Assembly (NCBI GenBank): GCA_947579605.1
Contig: OX388312.1
Coordinates: 26,621,313 to 26,685,312 of the forward strand
From: Athripsodes cinereus
Taxonomy: Eukaryota; Arthropoda; Insecta; Trichoptera; Leptoceridae
Direction: 5' to 3'
Length of the DNA: 64,000 bases
Positions 1 to 11,159 of this stretch are shown piece by piece (within the stretch, counting starts at the first letter, position 1; each line of letters opens with the position of its first letter). A program made the position numbers and the translations under genes. Below the pieces are notes generated by a model. The model was not told where the DNA came from, did no database searches, and worked only from the letters and a program-made list of their open reading frames with translations.

Positions 1-515
1 ATGTGTTGTGAAAATAAAACAAAACAGCATATTTATTTCTGAACATCAAATACAAACACAGATTATCAAAATTGCACTTAATACGTAGGTAAATAGATTT
101 TAAAAATGCTTTTTTTTTAACTTTATTTTATATTCAAGGCTTACCTTCAAAACCCTTCCATCAAAGGCACACCGATTTCACAATTAGATATTAATAAACA
201 AATAGCACAACATACCTACACAACATTACTTTTTTCTGATATAATTAAATCAAATTATTCTTTTGTCGAAACAAAACGTAATAATAAATAAGATTCAATC
301 TTCCTTTCAAGAATCTCATTCAAAACTCAGCCGGAAAATGAAAGAAATGAAAAAGCTTCATATTAAAATAATATCATTTCAATATAATTTTGTTACAATA
401 ATAATAATAATAATAATACATCCAAAGATACTTGACTAACCGTTTGGGCAGAAAAGAATAATTCTGTATTATATTTTTCCAAAGAATGAACAGAATCCGG
501 GTAGGACGGTATGAG
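1..515 (-). other. Presumed 3' UTR and flank of the terminal exon
   Basis: AT-rich sequence downstream (minus sense) of the stop codon. TTTATT on the plus strand near 33 and 122 reads AATAAA on the minus strand and could serve as poly(A) signals. A (TAA)n microsatellite lies at about 401-420. The UTR assignment depends on the exon call and is inference. Confidence 0.3.
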
Positions 516-741
516 TTAGTTAAAGCTTCCACGACGAGGACGAAGAAGAGGGGTGCTTTCAGCTTTCGGGTCTTTGATTTTCATTATAAAATCATCGCCA
601 TTTCGAGTGACTGCTAACGGCCTTTGATCATCCAACTGTGAAATGATGTATGAAAAGATGAGAAGGTTGTGTATACCTTTTGTAGCAACATCACAGTACC
701 AGCCAGGGGAAAAGGTCAGCAAGTCATGAATTCTGAATGAT
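516..741 (-). CDS. Terminal coding exon of an unidentified protein-coding gene
   Basis: On the minus strand a TTTCAG acceptor (bases 747-742) is followed by an open frame of about 75 codons ending in TAA at 516-518. The exon starts one base into the frame and opens with SFRIHDLLTFSPGWYCDV. Around the middle is a hydrophobic patch (HNLLIFSYIIS). The C-terminus is basic and Ser/Arg-rich and ends RRGSFN, which resembles a phosphoserine docking tail. Base composition is clearly less AT-rich than the flanks, and the peptide is not low-complexity, unlike nearly every other short ORF here. I do not recognise the protein family. The acceptor pyrimidine tract is modest. The remaining exons would lie to the right on the minus strand and I could not identify them. 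Alternatives are a chance ORF or a transposon fragment. Confidence 0.55.
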
Positions 742-2076
742 CTGAAATATTATATATTTAAATATATGCTTTTTGATATTTATTTTCAAGGGTAATATTT
801 TAATTTATTATGAATAAATTTATTTATATTTATGCATTTCATTTTTATCCCTTACACGATTATTATTATTTTAACGAAAGACTTGGGTTTTTATTTGATT
901 ATTGAAATGTGATTGACGTTTGAAAAGTTTCTTTCACGTCTATTGGAAATAAATGTTGTTGAGTGTTGGCATAACATTAAGTAATGAAATGAACATTTTT
1001 ACATGAATACGGCGTAATTTATTATGTTCGAAAAATATCATAAATAAAAAAACGACGTTTGTATTAGGAAACTGAAATCAGATAATCATTTATCATTATA
1101 AATTAATACATAACTGAAAAACAGTTATTATCTTTAATGACAGTCAAACTATGTATAGGACCGATAAATAATATTACCTTTTTATTGATATTTTAAACTA
1201 TTGAATACAAATTGAATACCGACGGCAAAGTTATATGAATAAAATATTTACTAGAAAATTTAAACTTTTGAAAAACGAATTATGTCCTTTTTTGTAAAGT
1301 TTATATGAGGGATTTATAGATAACATATCTACTGTTTATAATTTTGAAATTTCTTTTAAAATACTCTGGCTACTAAAACTTTTATAATAAATATCTCATA
1401 TTACGTTTATAATACTACCTAGACATTTTTAGAACCATTTCATATTTTCTATTTTTCTGAAGGACTAACACATGTGTCTATTACTTTTAAAAGCCACATA
1501 TAAAATGTTGCGAAAATCAATAATCAAATGATGCAGATACGGAATGTAATAATATGACAAATTAAATATGAAAAATAAACTTTAAAGTTTTCATAAACCA
1601 TCGCAATAATTATTAGTACGAAACAAGAACTTTGTCTTTCAAATTACTAGACGATATAAATGCTATTTCCTCGTATTCAAAACTTTGCAAAATTATGCAA
1701 ACGTACTTATCGGTATTAGAATGCAAAATTCTACAATTCACTTAAAGGTCTGTATTTACTAAAAACAGTTTCGCCATCTCTGTGAGGATTGAAACTCAAC
1801 TTGGATAACTAGAGAGACAGTAATGTCTATTTGTTTGAGTCGGTACACAAAATAGAATAACTTCAATCGTCTTGATGATAAATTAGGGAGAATAATTTAT
1901 ACCAAACTGGTCAAAGCTCTATATCTATCTATGTATATAACATTAACTTCCTTGAAACATTTCATCCGGTAAGCATGAGTAGGTATGTAAGTAGGTACTA
2001 GTAAATAATAATTGAAGATGTAAATTATTATTGATGAATAATATTATCGATAATAACTCAGTTAGTAATAATAACA
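742..2076. other. AT-rich non-coding stretch, no gene seen
   Basis: No ORF, hairpin or recognisable repeat that I can support. If the exon at 516-741 is real, this is intron sequence of that gene. Confidence 0.4.
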
Positions 2077-2150
2077 CTGTGAAAGATGTAAAAGGTTGTA
2101 TTTGGGTTTATAACAAAACCCAGATATATCTTTTTAAAGAAAAAAAAAAT
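2077..2150 (+). mobile_element. 3' fragment of tRNA-derived SINE family B
   Basis: Contains the family's 3' signature: a GTGAAAG block, then TTTGGGTTTATAACAAAACCCAGAT (read as a GGGTTT/AAACCC hairpin), then an A-rich tail at 2140-2150. The same block occurs at 12048-12190, 17219-17435, 28513-28637 and 42882-42952. Confidence 0.6.
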
Positions 2151-2439
2151 AAAGCAAAGATATAATTTAATATATTCATATAATTATGGGACTTACATAA
2201 ATGTGATGAAATAAATATTAATATAAAAATTATTTTCACCCACGAGTTTCTCAACAGCCTGGATAATCTTGATTCACATCAAGTTATACAAGTATGCTCC
2301 ACAGTTTCCGACGGCACTGACGGTCCTCTTTCACAATACACTAATTCTAATATTAGTATTTTCTACATAGTTTAATAAAAAAAATGTAACATACATATTT
2401 TTTGTCATGTCTTCATATCACCTATCAATTTCATACACA

Positions 2440-2593
2440 TAAAAATCTTCAATTCAGCAATGAGGTACGCCACACATCCCGAATATCTTATCTATCTTTC
2501 AATGGCACAGAGAGGACATCTTTTTACATTTGTTACATTCAGTTGGTCTGTTGGCTACCCGATTATGTAGTAAGCAATGTTATGATGGTATGG
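2440..2593 (+). mobile_element. TAG-tailed repeat (family C), diverged partial copy
   Basis: Matches the 3' two thirds of the repeat seen best at 19881-20132: CAGCAATGAGGTACGCCAC, ACACATCCCGAATATCTTA, an AGAGAGGACA block, GGTCTGTTGGCTACCC and a degraded ATGGTATGG end. The 5' head is absent. Confidence 0.6.
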
Positions 2594-3590
2594 ATTTTCG
2601 AACATTTTATTTTATGTAAGATGTTTTTTTTTAATTTTCTCATTTCTAGAATAAGTCAACGTTGCATTGAATTCAATCCTTCAGAATAATTCAAGAATGT
2701 CATGACAAAAAAAATAGTGTCACTAAACATGTCTTAAGAACTGCGAATTACGAATGCCACTAAATATCTATAAAATTGATCCGAATCAAGCGATAACTTA
2801 GTATTTTATAGGGGTATACATAATATTGTGGTCTCAATTTTAATGTTTGATTATATCGGTAATGTTACAACGGCTATTAAAGGAAGTAGGGGGTAGGTAC
2901 ATTTTCTATCGATTAATTACATATTTTAACGACTTGCTGATACAAAGTTACCTACAAAACTATATTCTCTATTATTTCGTAATATATTATATCTTACTTA
3001 TACAAAACAATATAACATTACGCAGCAATGATACAATAATAAAAGGTATGTAATACATAATAGCGACTGGCGTGTTATGGTACGATACAAATTCAATGCT
3101 TAGTAGCAGTAGTAGGAGAAATCAATTTCTTGCAATTATAATATCAATGAATTATTATATTATACTATTGTTAAAAATGTTCTTATTCATAACACACTCA
3201 ATACAGACATTATTTATATTGATTAATAATAGAAATAATATGAAACATCACCGCCTTCATATTTTTATTATAGTATTTGAAATAAAATAATATTATAGAA
3301 TTAAATTAAGATTGAATTACCCCATTTAAGACCCTGTGTATCCATCTCATAGGCTCGGGTAGCTCTATGTATTGGAATAACTATGTTTTCAGTTATTTCA
3401 TCATAATTATTTATTTTTGTTTGAAATAATCTCATAAATACTCTGTTATTGAAAATTTGACAATATAACCTACTATCGAATTGACTTGTGATCCATTGAC
3501 TTTTTTTTCCATTCATAACTTATGCTGTGATACTGATAGTTGTGTTGTTTTTTTTGTGTTTTTTTTATTATTTTTTATTATGGTTGTTGT
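2594..3590. other. AT-rich sequence without supportable gene
   Basis: Very AT-rich. Short ORFs at 2847-3290 and 3301-3516 have low-complexity or unremarkable translations and no splice-site context I trust. Confidence 0.35.
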
Positions 3591-3705
3591 GTCTTAATAT
3601 TCTACACTTGTATATACATCATATGAACTATGTATGTAAATGAATATCACGTAAAAGGCTAGCGCTGTGAATTGTTAATAAATAAATAAATAATAAACAA
3701 AACAG
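3591..3705 (+). mobile_element. LINE 3' end, family F2, with (AATA)n tail
   Basis: Carries the block GTAAAAGGCTAGCGCTGTG, then AATAAATAAATAAATAATAA. Equivalent blocks (GTAAAAGGCTAACGCCGTAT type) followed by the same tail occur at 23571-24060 (minus), 27125-27205, 28060-28205 and 39960-40052. No coding sequence remains. Non-LTR origin is inferred from multiple copies sharing a 3' end with a simple tail. Confidence 0.6.
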
Positions 3706-4024
3706 TAGTCCTTGAATGACTGGCCAACTCCATTACTGAATAGTTAAAGATGTCGAATTTTTATCTACTGATATTTTACGAATTTCTACATTTTACAAGA
3801 CGCCCCAACACTTACAGAAAAAAAGCAGAAGACATTTTCAGTTGCGAGTCCTCCACAATTGGAAGAAAAGTTGGAATTAAGTAGGTATGTACTGTTTGGT
3901 ATGTAAAAATATTAGCAAGCAATTTGTGAGATTTTCATTAGATATATTTTATACATCAGTATGTAGGTAGGTACATATGTGTACTCTGACAATACGTTCA
4001 TTACTTCCCTTCATTTATTTAATT

Positions 4025-4175
4025 TATTTAATAATAATAATTATAATCTTTATTGCACATAATTAGTATACAGAGAAGAAGAAAAAACATGGTATCATAA
4101 CAATAGAATACATAATTTTGTGCAATGGGCGAGTTTATCGCTGAAGCGCAATATCTTCCAACCATCCCATTTACT
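4025..4175 (-). mobile_element. LINE 3' end, family F1 (hairpin type)
   Basis: Read on the minus strand: TGGTTGGAAGATATTGC, a small hairpin, GCGATAAACTCGCCC, then a 3' UTR ending in AATAAAGATTATAATTATT. It is the same layout as at 11041, 21996, 53061 and 61601. The stem is ATTGC/GCGAT with one wobble pair. There is no RT coding left. Confidence 0.7.
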
Positions 4176-4199
4176 TACATAAAAATGCAGAAGTTAATA

Positions 4200-5180
4200 T
4201 TCAACGATAATTTAATATAATTAGTTTGGTTATTAACGTATTTATTAATAATAAACGTAAATTTTAAAAGTATCAAAAGGTTAGAAAGATTTTTTACTTA
4301 AGCCTTTTCTCTTAATTATACAGGAAGCGATAAAAATATTTTTCAATCACCCTACACCAAGCACTAAAAATGATGTTTTATAAAATTATATGATTTTTTT
4401 CTAATTATCATGCGTACGTGTGGTACGGATACTTAAATAAATAAAAAAAAAAAAAAATACACAACGTTACATTATTTTAACCTGTTATTCAAATGGTTAT
4501 TCTAATCAATATTAATACACGAAAAATAATTTTGATATAAAGCTTAAAAATCTTCTTTAGGATTCAAGGAAGTATATTTTAATCAAAAATTGACTGATAA
4601 CAACTGTTCAGTTTCTTTTCATGAAATTTGTAATAAGGATAAGCTGTGAAAAAAGGATTGAAATATAAATTAACTGAACAAACCGCATAATTATACGTAA
4701 TGAAATAGTTGATTTCCTACAATATCACCATAATTTAATTTAATTATTTCATATTAAAACCTCGAGTTTACTATACTAGTCACTATCAAATTTATAGATC
4801 TCTATATGTATTTGACATATTCAGATGTAACGAATTTCATCCAGTCAACACACCCAAAAGTCACATTCAAAGGATTATTACACCGGCAGGATTTCAAAAA
4901 CATATGTCACTAAATAAAAATGAACTCAAGTTTTTTACTGTTGAATAATGAAGTGGTAACAAAAATTAAAACTAGGCTATGTTCATAAAAAAAATACATG
5001 TAAAAAAATACAACTTACATTTTACAAAGAATCCTATTACAGTAGATATTTCAACAATTAAGGAATAGGTAATTATATACAAATGATTACAAAAAAAACT
5101 GTTGTCTCTTATTTATGAATCAATTAACATAAATTCTTTTTGATTTATTATATTAATTTACATAATTCACACCTATTTTA
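4200..5180. other. AT-rich non-coding stretch
   Basis: A poly(A) run near 4444-4457 is the only notable feature. No gene, hairpin or repeat copy that I can support. Confidence 0.35.
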
Positions 5181-5239
5181 TTGTTATGAAACTATATAAG
5201 TTGAAATTTCATAATAGATTGAAATAGTTATATTACGAT

Positions 5240-5440
5240 ACGAGATCACATCATAGAAAATAACACCGACACGCACAGACGAAACGATCACCTCTCTCGG
5301 GCGTCGCGGCGCAACTGACGCGCTCTGCACAAAAGGATTCGAATTTAAGAACGAATCCAGTCGTATGAAATAGGGGTGGAAAGCTATTGAATTACATCCA
5401 CCTTCACATAGTGCTAAAACATTATACTGATACAACACAT
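5240..5440 (-). promoter_or_regulatory. CpG-rich promoter-like stretch (candidate)
   Basis: Against an AT-rich background this segment is dense in CpG (GGGCGTCGCGGCGCAACTGA around 5299-5318). On the minus strand TCAGT at 5318-5314 sits just upstream of the CpG cluster and resembles the arthropod initiator. It lies upstream, in minus sense, of the terminal exon at 516-741, so it could be a promoter or first exon of that gene. I see no convincing start-codon and donor pair. It could equally be an unrelated enhancer. Confidence 0.25.
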
Positions 5441-5519
5441 AAAGATGGTAGTTTTGAATTTACCTTTTTGTGTCGTGCTATTTTCCTATTACATAATCAA
5501 GGATTCTATGGATATGGTT

Positions 5520-5770
5520 TTGATTGTTCCGTCTCTGTCTACTGGGAAGCTGTTTGAGCTTTCTCGCTTATCGATTGGCGGAAAATAGACAAGTGAAAAC
5601 GAGACAGAAAATGGCACTCTCGGGGGCTGAGGGTGGTAAAACTGGACAATTGATGTCGTCTCTTTCTCACCGGATAGTTTCATCACATTCTGCGCGCGCA
5701 CAAATCAGTCATAATGAATCTCATATTGTCGGTGCCGCGTACATTGTGACAATGATACAGGTGGTTGGTT
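5520..5770. other. GC-richer unique segment with overlapping ORFs
   Basis: Moderately GC-rich, with ORFs open on both strands (70 and 82 codons). Neither translation resembles a family I know. A TCAGT initiator-like site at 5707 (plus) is followed by ATG at 5714. Could be a first exon or regulatory DNA. Confidence 0.2.
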
Positions 5771-6306
5771 AGTAATGTCAAAGAGATTTTTCAAATTGTG
5801 ATTTATACAACTTGGTGTAGAAATGAAGATTTATTATTGGAATGTAAAAATAATTGAGCGGGAGATTTGCGTGGCAAAAGCAAAATTGAATGAAAATACG
5901 TTATTTGTCATACAGACTTTCCTATAGAAGCGTTTATACAATACGTAGACTCACAAATAATAAAACTTACCTACCAATCTAATATTATTATTATCACAGC
6001 AGAAAGCCGCAATATTTTACTCTTTCAATGACGTGAAATCTTTTGTCCGCGTCAGGTTTGAAAGGACATAAATCAATATTTTTATTATTTTTTTTCCAAA
6101 GTCGAACATATTGAAACGCAACTCAAATTAAATTAATAAATCTAATTTTTCTTTATTTATTTATTTTTATCTATCTGTCTATCTTCACATTTATTTTATC
6201 GTTAATGAATGGAGTTACCACTCTGTCTCATCAAATATAAAATATTAAAATAGTTAATTTTTAAAAACTTTTCTTTGTGTAAGTCAATAACCAGCTTATT
6301 TCTATC

Positions 6307-6393
6307 TAATTTTTAAAATGAAATACGATATAAAGTAATTCCACTATTGATTATAGTGGAATAGCTATATATCGTGTTTCATTTTAAAAATTA
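6307..6393. repeat. Long imperfect hairpin of about 87 bp, miRNA-precursor-like
   Basis: The two arms pair about position 6350. They share TAATTTTTAAAATGAAA, ACGATATA and ATTCCACTAT with a few mismatches, leaving a loop of about 5 nt (6348-6352). About 40 paired positions in a stem this compact fits a pre-miRNA-like fold or a very small foldback MITE. No second copy was noticed in the window. Confidence 0.6.
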
Positions 6394-6828
6394 TTAATAT
6401 GAACTTCCACCAAGAAACGTCGGTCAATAAATTAAACTTAATTTCTTTCTCTTCCAATTACAGATCTCTAAAACAAACGGCTCTGTTTTCAGTTATACTT
6501 TTCAAAGTAATATACTTTTAGAAAAAAGGTAAAATTAAAACCTCAAACGCCGCTTTATAAAACGTACCTGTTCATTTTAGAAAATGATACTTCTAATTTA
6601 TGTGCCTACTAATAAAAAAGTATAATTATTCCAATAATATTCAATATCATATTGATTGCATCCTATATCTGGTTCACCTGCTGCTTAATATCTTCATTAT
6701 GAAGTTTATTTTTATAATATTTATACTCTAATAATTGGATACATAAAATGTAAACGATGGAATCAAGTAGAAATAAAATAATGTCGAAGACATAACATTA
6801 TAACGAGATCGTGCACTTCCTTGAAAAT

Positions 6829-6966
6829 CATGCCACCTGAGGTAGTAATTGGTAGAGAGTGTCCCTTTTTCTAAAACATGGTTGTACTGCATATACGTAC
6901 TATACTTTTAATGCACTGGCAATATGTTTGAAAGGGACACTACTCCACCAATTCCTTTCTCACATG
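6829..6966. mobile_element. Small foldback MITE-like element
   Basis: The left arm (6838-6869, TAATTGGTAGAGAGTGTCCC) and the reverse complement of the right arm (6931-6962, GAATTGGTGGAGTAGTGTCC) are clearly homologous. Internal TACTGCATATACGTACTATA separates them. No coding. No target duplication assigned. Confidence 0.6.
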
Positions 6967-7179
6967 GTACACAGAATATAATATATGCCTTTTTGCGACA
7001 AGGAAAACATGTTTATGTTTGAATTTATTGAAAAAGTGCACAATCTTATTATAGTAATATGTCTTTGAATAATACCAATTACATTAGATTTGCTTACTCT
7101 TTCCCGTAGAAAACTCATCGAAATGATATTGAAAAACTCGTTTATACGTTTTTATAGATTTTCTGACTAAGGCAAAGTA

Positions 7180-7330
7180 GTTTATAAGATGACTGCATCA
7201 TCAGAGCAATCGGAACGACGTGGAATGAGGTGACTCAATTGATGCAAAGAAGTGCATTCTGTGTGGAGGAAGCTGCTTTCTGCCCTAAGTTCCCGGTAAG
7301 AGCGTCGAAGGAAGATTGAGTTGGGTGGAG
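7180..7330 (+). mobile_element. Dispersed repeat E, probable LINE 3' coding end
   Basis: Shares GAGGTGACTCAA, an AAGAA/AGAAA block, GAGGA and TTTCTGCCCT in order with 23395-23560. In the shared frame both copies read WxEVTQLxQ and later FCP, so the match is protein-like. Here the frame ends at TGA near 7318. The family is not certain; RTE-type ends look similar. Confidence 0.45.
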
Positions 7331-7767
7331 TAAATAAAAAATAAACATATGTATAACAATCATGAATGAAATTTGTGAAAAGGAGTGTAGTTACAACTAC
7401 AACATCCAGATAAAAATTAATACATAGTTATTTTGTTAGGAGCAGCTAGATAATATACCTACCTTATTGTGTAACATGCATAACATTGTTGTTGTAGGTG
7501 GTGAGAATGTTTCGTTGATTGCAACCAAGTGCTCTGCGGACATATTGATGTTTTGGTACCCATTTGTAAATAGAGTGCACTATATACACGGCACACTGCA
7601 TTTAGATACCTATCTAATTTGAAGATAATTGTTTTTACAATAAGGCAGGGAGTATTAAAAATACAAAAGTTTATATTAAGTATTTCAACATTGAGGCTGT
7701 ACCAAGTGGGATCGCTTGATAATATATGTTTCTTTGGGTTAATTAGTTTTTGTCATAAATGTACTTT

Positions 7768-7994
7768 GTTCCGAAGAGCACTCGTAAAATAATTAGCCTC
7801 TCACTCATTTTCGCGAGTTTCAAGTGCCCTTTTAAAAGCTGGTGATATTAGAGACATTTAACATCTTGAATTCAACACAGAAGTTAGCAACGCTGAAGAC
7901 TCCCATCCAGAATGTCCTTTTCTTTGATATGGAAAGGACTGCTCACAAGTTTATTTTATACAGCTGGTCTGCTGGCTATCCCTACCGTGACTGT
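7768..7994 (+). mobile_element. TAG-tailed repeat (family C), near full length
   Basis: Aligns from the head (GAAGAGCACTCGTAAAATAA, matching GTGGAGCACCCGGTAAAGAA of the 19881 copy) through CATTTAACATCTTGAATTCA, CCCATCCAGAATGTCCTTT and CAGCTGGTCTGCTGGCTA to CCGTGA. The TAG tail is lost. Confidence 0.7.
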
Positions 7995-7999
7995 AAAGG

Positions 8000-8120
8000 A
8001 GCATTTATTAATATAGCATGACGAGGATGTAACTTTCTAGAATCGATGAATATATTGTATAGTATCCTTGAGGTGCTTTGGCAAGTAAACGACACTTAAA
8101 TTTTATCCACTAATAATAAT
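8000..8120 (+). mobile_element. LINE 3' end, family F4, with (AAT)n tail
   Basis: GGATGTAACTTTCTAGAAT, a GATGAAT block, CTTGAGGTGCTTTGGCAAGT, AACGACACTT and an AATAATAAT tail. The same ordered blocks occur on the minus strand at 27280-27385 and, more diverged, at 61950-62060. Confidence 0.6.
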
Positions 8121-8734
8121 ATAAATAGAAGCAGTATATTATTGCTTATTTATTATTTATATAAAATGTGATGTATTGTAAAACCAAGAGAGAATAAAAT
8201 AAGTTAATAAAAATTACAGTTTGAAAATAATAGGAATTTGTTGATAATAAAAATGCTTCTACTAGTATTATTATTATTCGCCTGTAGGCAGGTGAAATTG
8301 TTCGGACAATAAAGAGCGATATATCAATAAAGATTTACAGCAATGTATTAGCATTGTGCATTTTGAATAAAAATAAAATGGTGTACCTACCTACATACAT
8401 ACATATCTACGAATAAAATAAAAAATACACATACCTACCTACCCAGTTACAAACTATCGATTCGTCACACAGTTCCCGTTGTCTGAATATTGTAACGCCC
8501 AATGTCCGCGATAAATCACAAAATTCGAAATGTACCAACACAAAATAATAAATACCTACCTACCAACGTAAAAAATGTTTACGACAGTTAAAAATATGTA
8601 CAAAATAATGATGATAAATATAACCTTACACATCAAAATTTACACATAGATACTATCGGGCAGAGACAAAAATAAATGTCAAAATTTTATTTAACGCTGT
8701 TTCGATTTTTAGCTGGAGGAGTTGTTTAAAAAAT

Positions 8735-8922
8735 GTTTCGATTGTCCTGTAAAGGGCAGATATTTCAATAAATACATTTGACTTTTTTCATTTAACGATG
8801 AGATACCGTGCTACCCATCCTGATTGTTTTTTTAATATTGTTGACACAGAGAGAACGGTGTTTGTTTATTATATTTTGCAGGACTCTTGGCTACTTCACT
8901 TGTGGGATATGCCGTGGGTATC
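8735..8922 (+). mobile_element. TAG-tailed repeat (family C), 5'-truncated
   Basis: Begins at the GTCCTGTAAAGGGCAGATAT block and runs through CATTTAACGATGAG, CTACCCATCCTGATTG and CACTTGTGGGATATGCCGTG. Confidence 0.7.
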
Positions 8923-9059
8923 TTCAGTTAACACGGGAGTCAATAGCGGTAGTGCGATATTTTCCAACTAACTAACTAACGGGTTCACCGCCCATTGACG
9001 TGGTAGGGTTCGGTTCTGGTTTAGTGGTACTGAAGGACTTGTGAGAGTTATAAATAAAA

Positions 9060-9640
9060 ATAAAATTGTCACCAAAAAGGATAAAAGGAGTCCTTGGACT
9101 GCTGAAATGTCTGGAAAAAATGTTTTTAACTAATAGATATGTTTAAGCTCAAGTATAATGATTAACATCAAACATTTTAAAACAAAATAAACAAATTTAT
9201 CTGACACTTTTTCACTCGAGTAGATTCTAATAAAAACAAATAACAGGTAAGTGTATTTGTATTCATAAGTAACAATATTTACTTATTTATTCAACCAGAC
9301 TTGTCTGTTGTGTTTGCAGAGAAAATTTAAAAGAGCATTTCAAGTAAATATTAGAAAGATTACTTGTACAAAGATATTATTATAAAGTTGAACGTTTTAT
9401 TCATTTTAATATCAGTATAGCTACTTGTATCTTCAGAACATAAATGAGTGGGTTTAATCTGAATATTGTAATAAAATATTCACTTAGAAAATTTATTTTT
9501 AGTAATAGATTTAAGTACTCTTAAAATAAACATAAATGAAATTAAATTATATAGGTATACATATTTATTTTTAGTCAATTGTTTTTGTGAAAGGTAGTGA
9601 ACAACCTCGGAATCATTCCTTTTTCTGTAACTTCCCGTCG
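9060..9640. other. AT-rich stretch with no supportable feature
   Basis: No ORF, hairpin or repeat copy recognised. Confidence 0.35.
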
Positions 9641-9774
9641 GTTTTTTAATCACTCAATGCTAGGTTAGAAAATTTGTTCATAAAATAAACAAACGAGTTG
9701 AGCACTTGCAGAATAGAGCTGAGAGTATTATAAGCCAAACAGTACTTCTTTTCAAGTATGAATTTTCAATGATT

Positions 9775-9856
9775 ATTCCATACGTTCACTAGAAATCAAA
9801 CCCATGACATCTGCGTTGCAAATCAAGTTTTTGAACCGCTATGCCACATAGGAATG
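9775..9856 (-). mobile_element. tRNA-derived SINE head (family D)
   Basis: On the minus strand TGTGGCATAGCGGTTCAA resembles an RNA polymerase III A box (TGGCNNAGNGG), and GGGTTTGATTTC about 35 bases later resembles a B box (GGTTCGATTCC). The segment does not fold as an intact tRNA by eye, which fits a SINE head. The body likely continues leftward toward about 9690 without a clear tail. Confidence 0.55.
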
Positions 9857-9904
9857 AGTATTAATTATCTTCCTCAATTTATCAACACCTTTGTTTGCAA
9901 CTTT

Positions 9905-10300
9905 TTAGCTTCTGTTCATCACAGGATTCAACCTCATGATATTTGAAAAAAAGAAAGCCTTAGTCCATTCGTAAGCGTCAAAACACCCAATATTCTTTTC
10001 GCTACCCTGCAAGTGATATAAATCTTGCGACTGAATCAAACCTATCGTATAACCTTCCCTAACCCAAAGTGCCTGATAGTAGAGTTTCAACTCTCAACTG
10101 AGAGTTACCAAGTTTGACTCATCTGGATGATGGTCTACCATAGATTCTATTTTTCTCAAGGCCATCCACTCGTTTGCGAGTGATTTAGGATCTACCATAG
10201 ATAGTTGATACAAGCGTAGGCGACGGGTTTTGTGTTCAATTATCGTTTCTACTCGTTTCAGGAGTTGTATTGATTGAAATGATTACTTTGGGGTGGTTTT
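9905..10300. other. Moderately complex unique sequence
   Basis: A 61-codon minus-strand ORF (9905-10090) has no recognisable domain. A small perfect hairpin AACTCTCA/TGAGAGTT lies at about 10087-10104. Function unknown. Confidence 0.25.
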
Positions 10301-11030
10301 TGAAAATAAAAATGTTTTGTATTCTATCGTTTTTTTTTTATTTCTGTTTCTATATTAAAATTTCTATTTTATTTTCATTACTCTACATACATACACATCA
10401 AGATAGACGTTCGCTTCGCAGTTTAGAATAATAGTAATAATATTAAGACATGTTTTTATTTTTCCAGTACGAATATTTTATATTCCGGGAAACGGAGAGA
10501 AAAAAACTAAAGTTTCAAGACTTTTTCTTCCTTCACTTGTCGTGTAAAACTTTGAATTCTTAATGTATTTATGGACTTACACATCAGACATTTTCACACA
10601 ACTCTTCCGCTTTTAACATTCATCCAATCTTCGTTCAAAAAAATATAATGTAATATTTAAAGAAATTCATAGGATTGAACAACAAGACTTCGTGCATTTT
10701 CACGTCGTTCATGAATTAAATCTATAAAGAATATTTACCTATAACACATTAGTATAAAAAATTGCATAGCATTCATGTGAAAAAAGGGACGTTAACATCA
10801 AGGAGTATTTTTTGTATTAACTGTATAATAAATTGACATCGTTTTTTATAATATTTCAATAATGTAGGTATTAAATTTTTAATTAATTGTTACCACACCA
10901 CCTGACAATTCCAAGTGCCAAATCAATGGCCTACGGATGATAAGAAAGAATAAAGAATAGGGTATGAACTAGTATCCACTTATATTTAGTATTAACTGTT
11001 CACATTTAGTATTAATTACACATTGTCAAC
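10300..11030. other. AT-rich stretch, nothing recognised
   Basis: No ORF, hairpin or repeat that I can support. Ends just before an F1 LINE 3' end. Confidence 0.35.
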
Positions 11031-11040
11031 ATAGTATCAC

Positions 11041-11152
11041 ACATTATTTTGGTTAGCTGGAAGATATTGCCTCCAGGCAATAAGCTCGCCAATTGCTCAT
11101 GATTTTTTTTTCTGATCAATAAAGTGTTCTTATTATTATTAATATTATATTT
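11041..11152 (+). mobile_element. LINE 3' end, family F1 (hairpin type)
   Basis: GGTTAGCTGGAAGATATTGC, then CTCCAGGCAATAAGCTCGCC, then a short UTR and AATAAAGTGTTCTTATTATT. It holds the cleanest stem of the family: ATTGCC (11066-11071) with GGCAAT (11076-11081), loop TCCA. No ORF remains. Confidence 0.75.
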
Positions 11153-11159
11153 TCATATA

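Noticed and set aside
9775..9856. Possible functional tRNA gene on the minus strand
   Set aside because: A- and B-box-like sequences are present, but the B box is off consensus and no cloverleaf with paired acceptor stem could be drawn, so it is treated as a SINE head.
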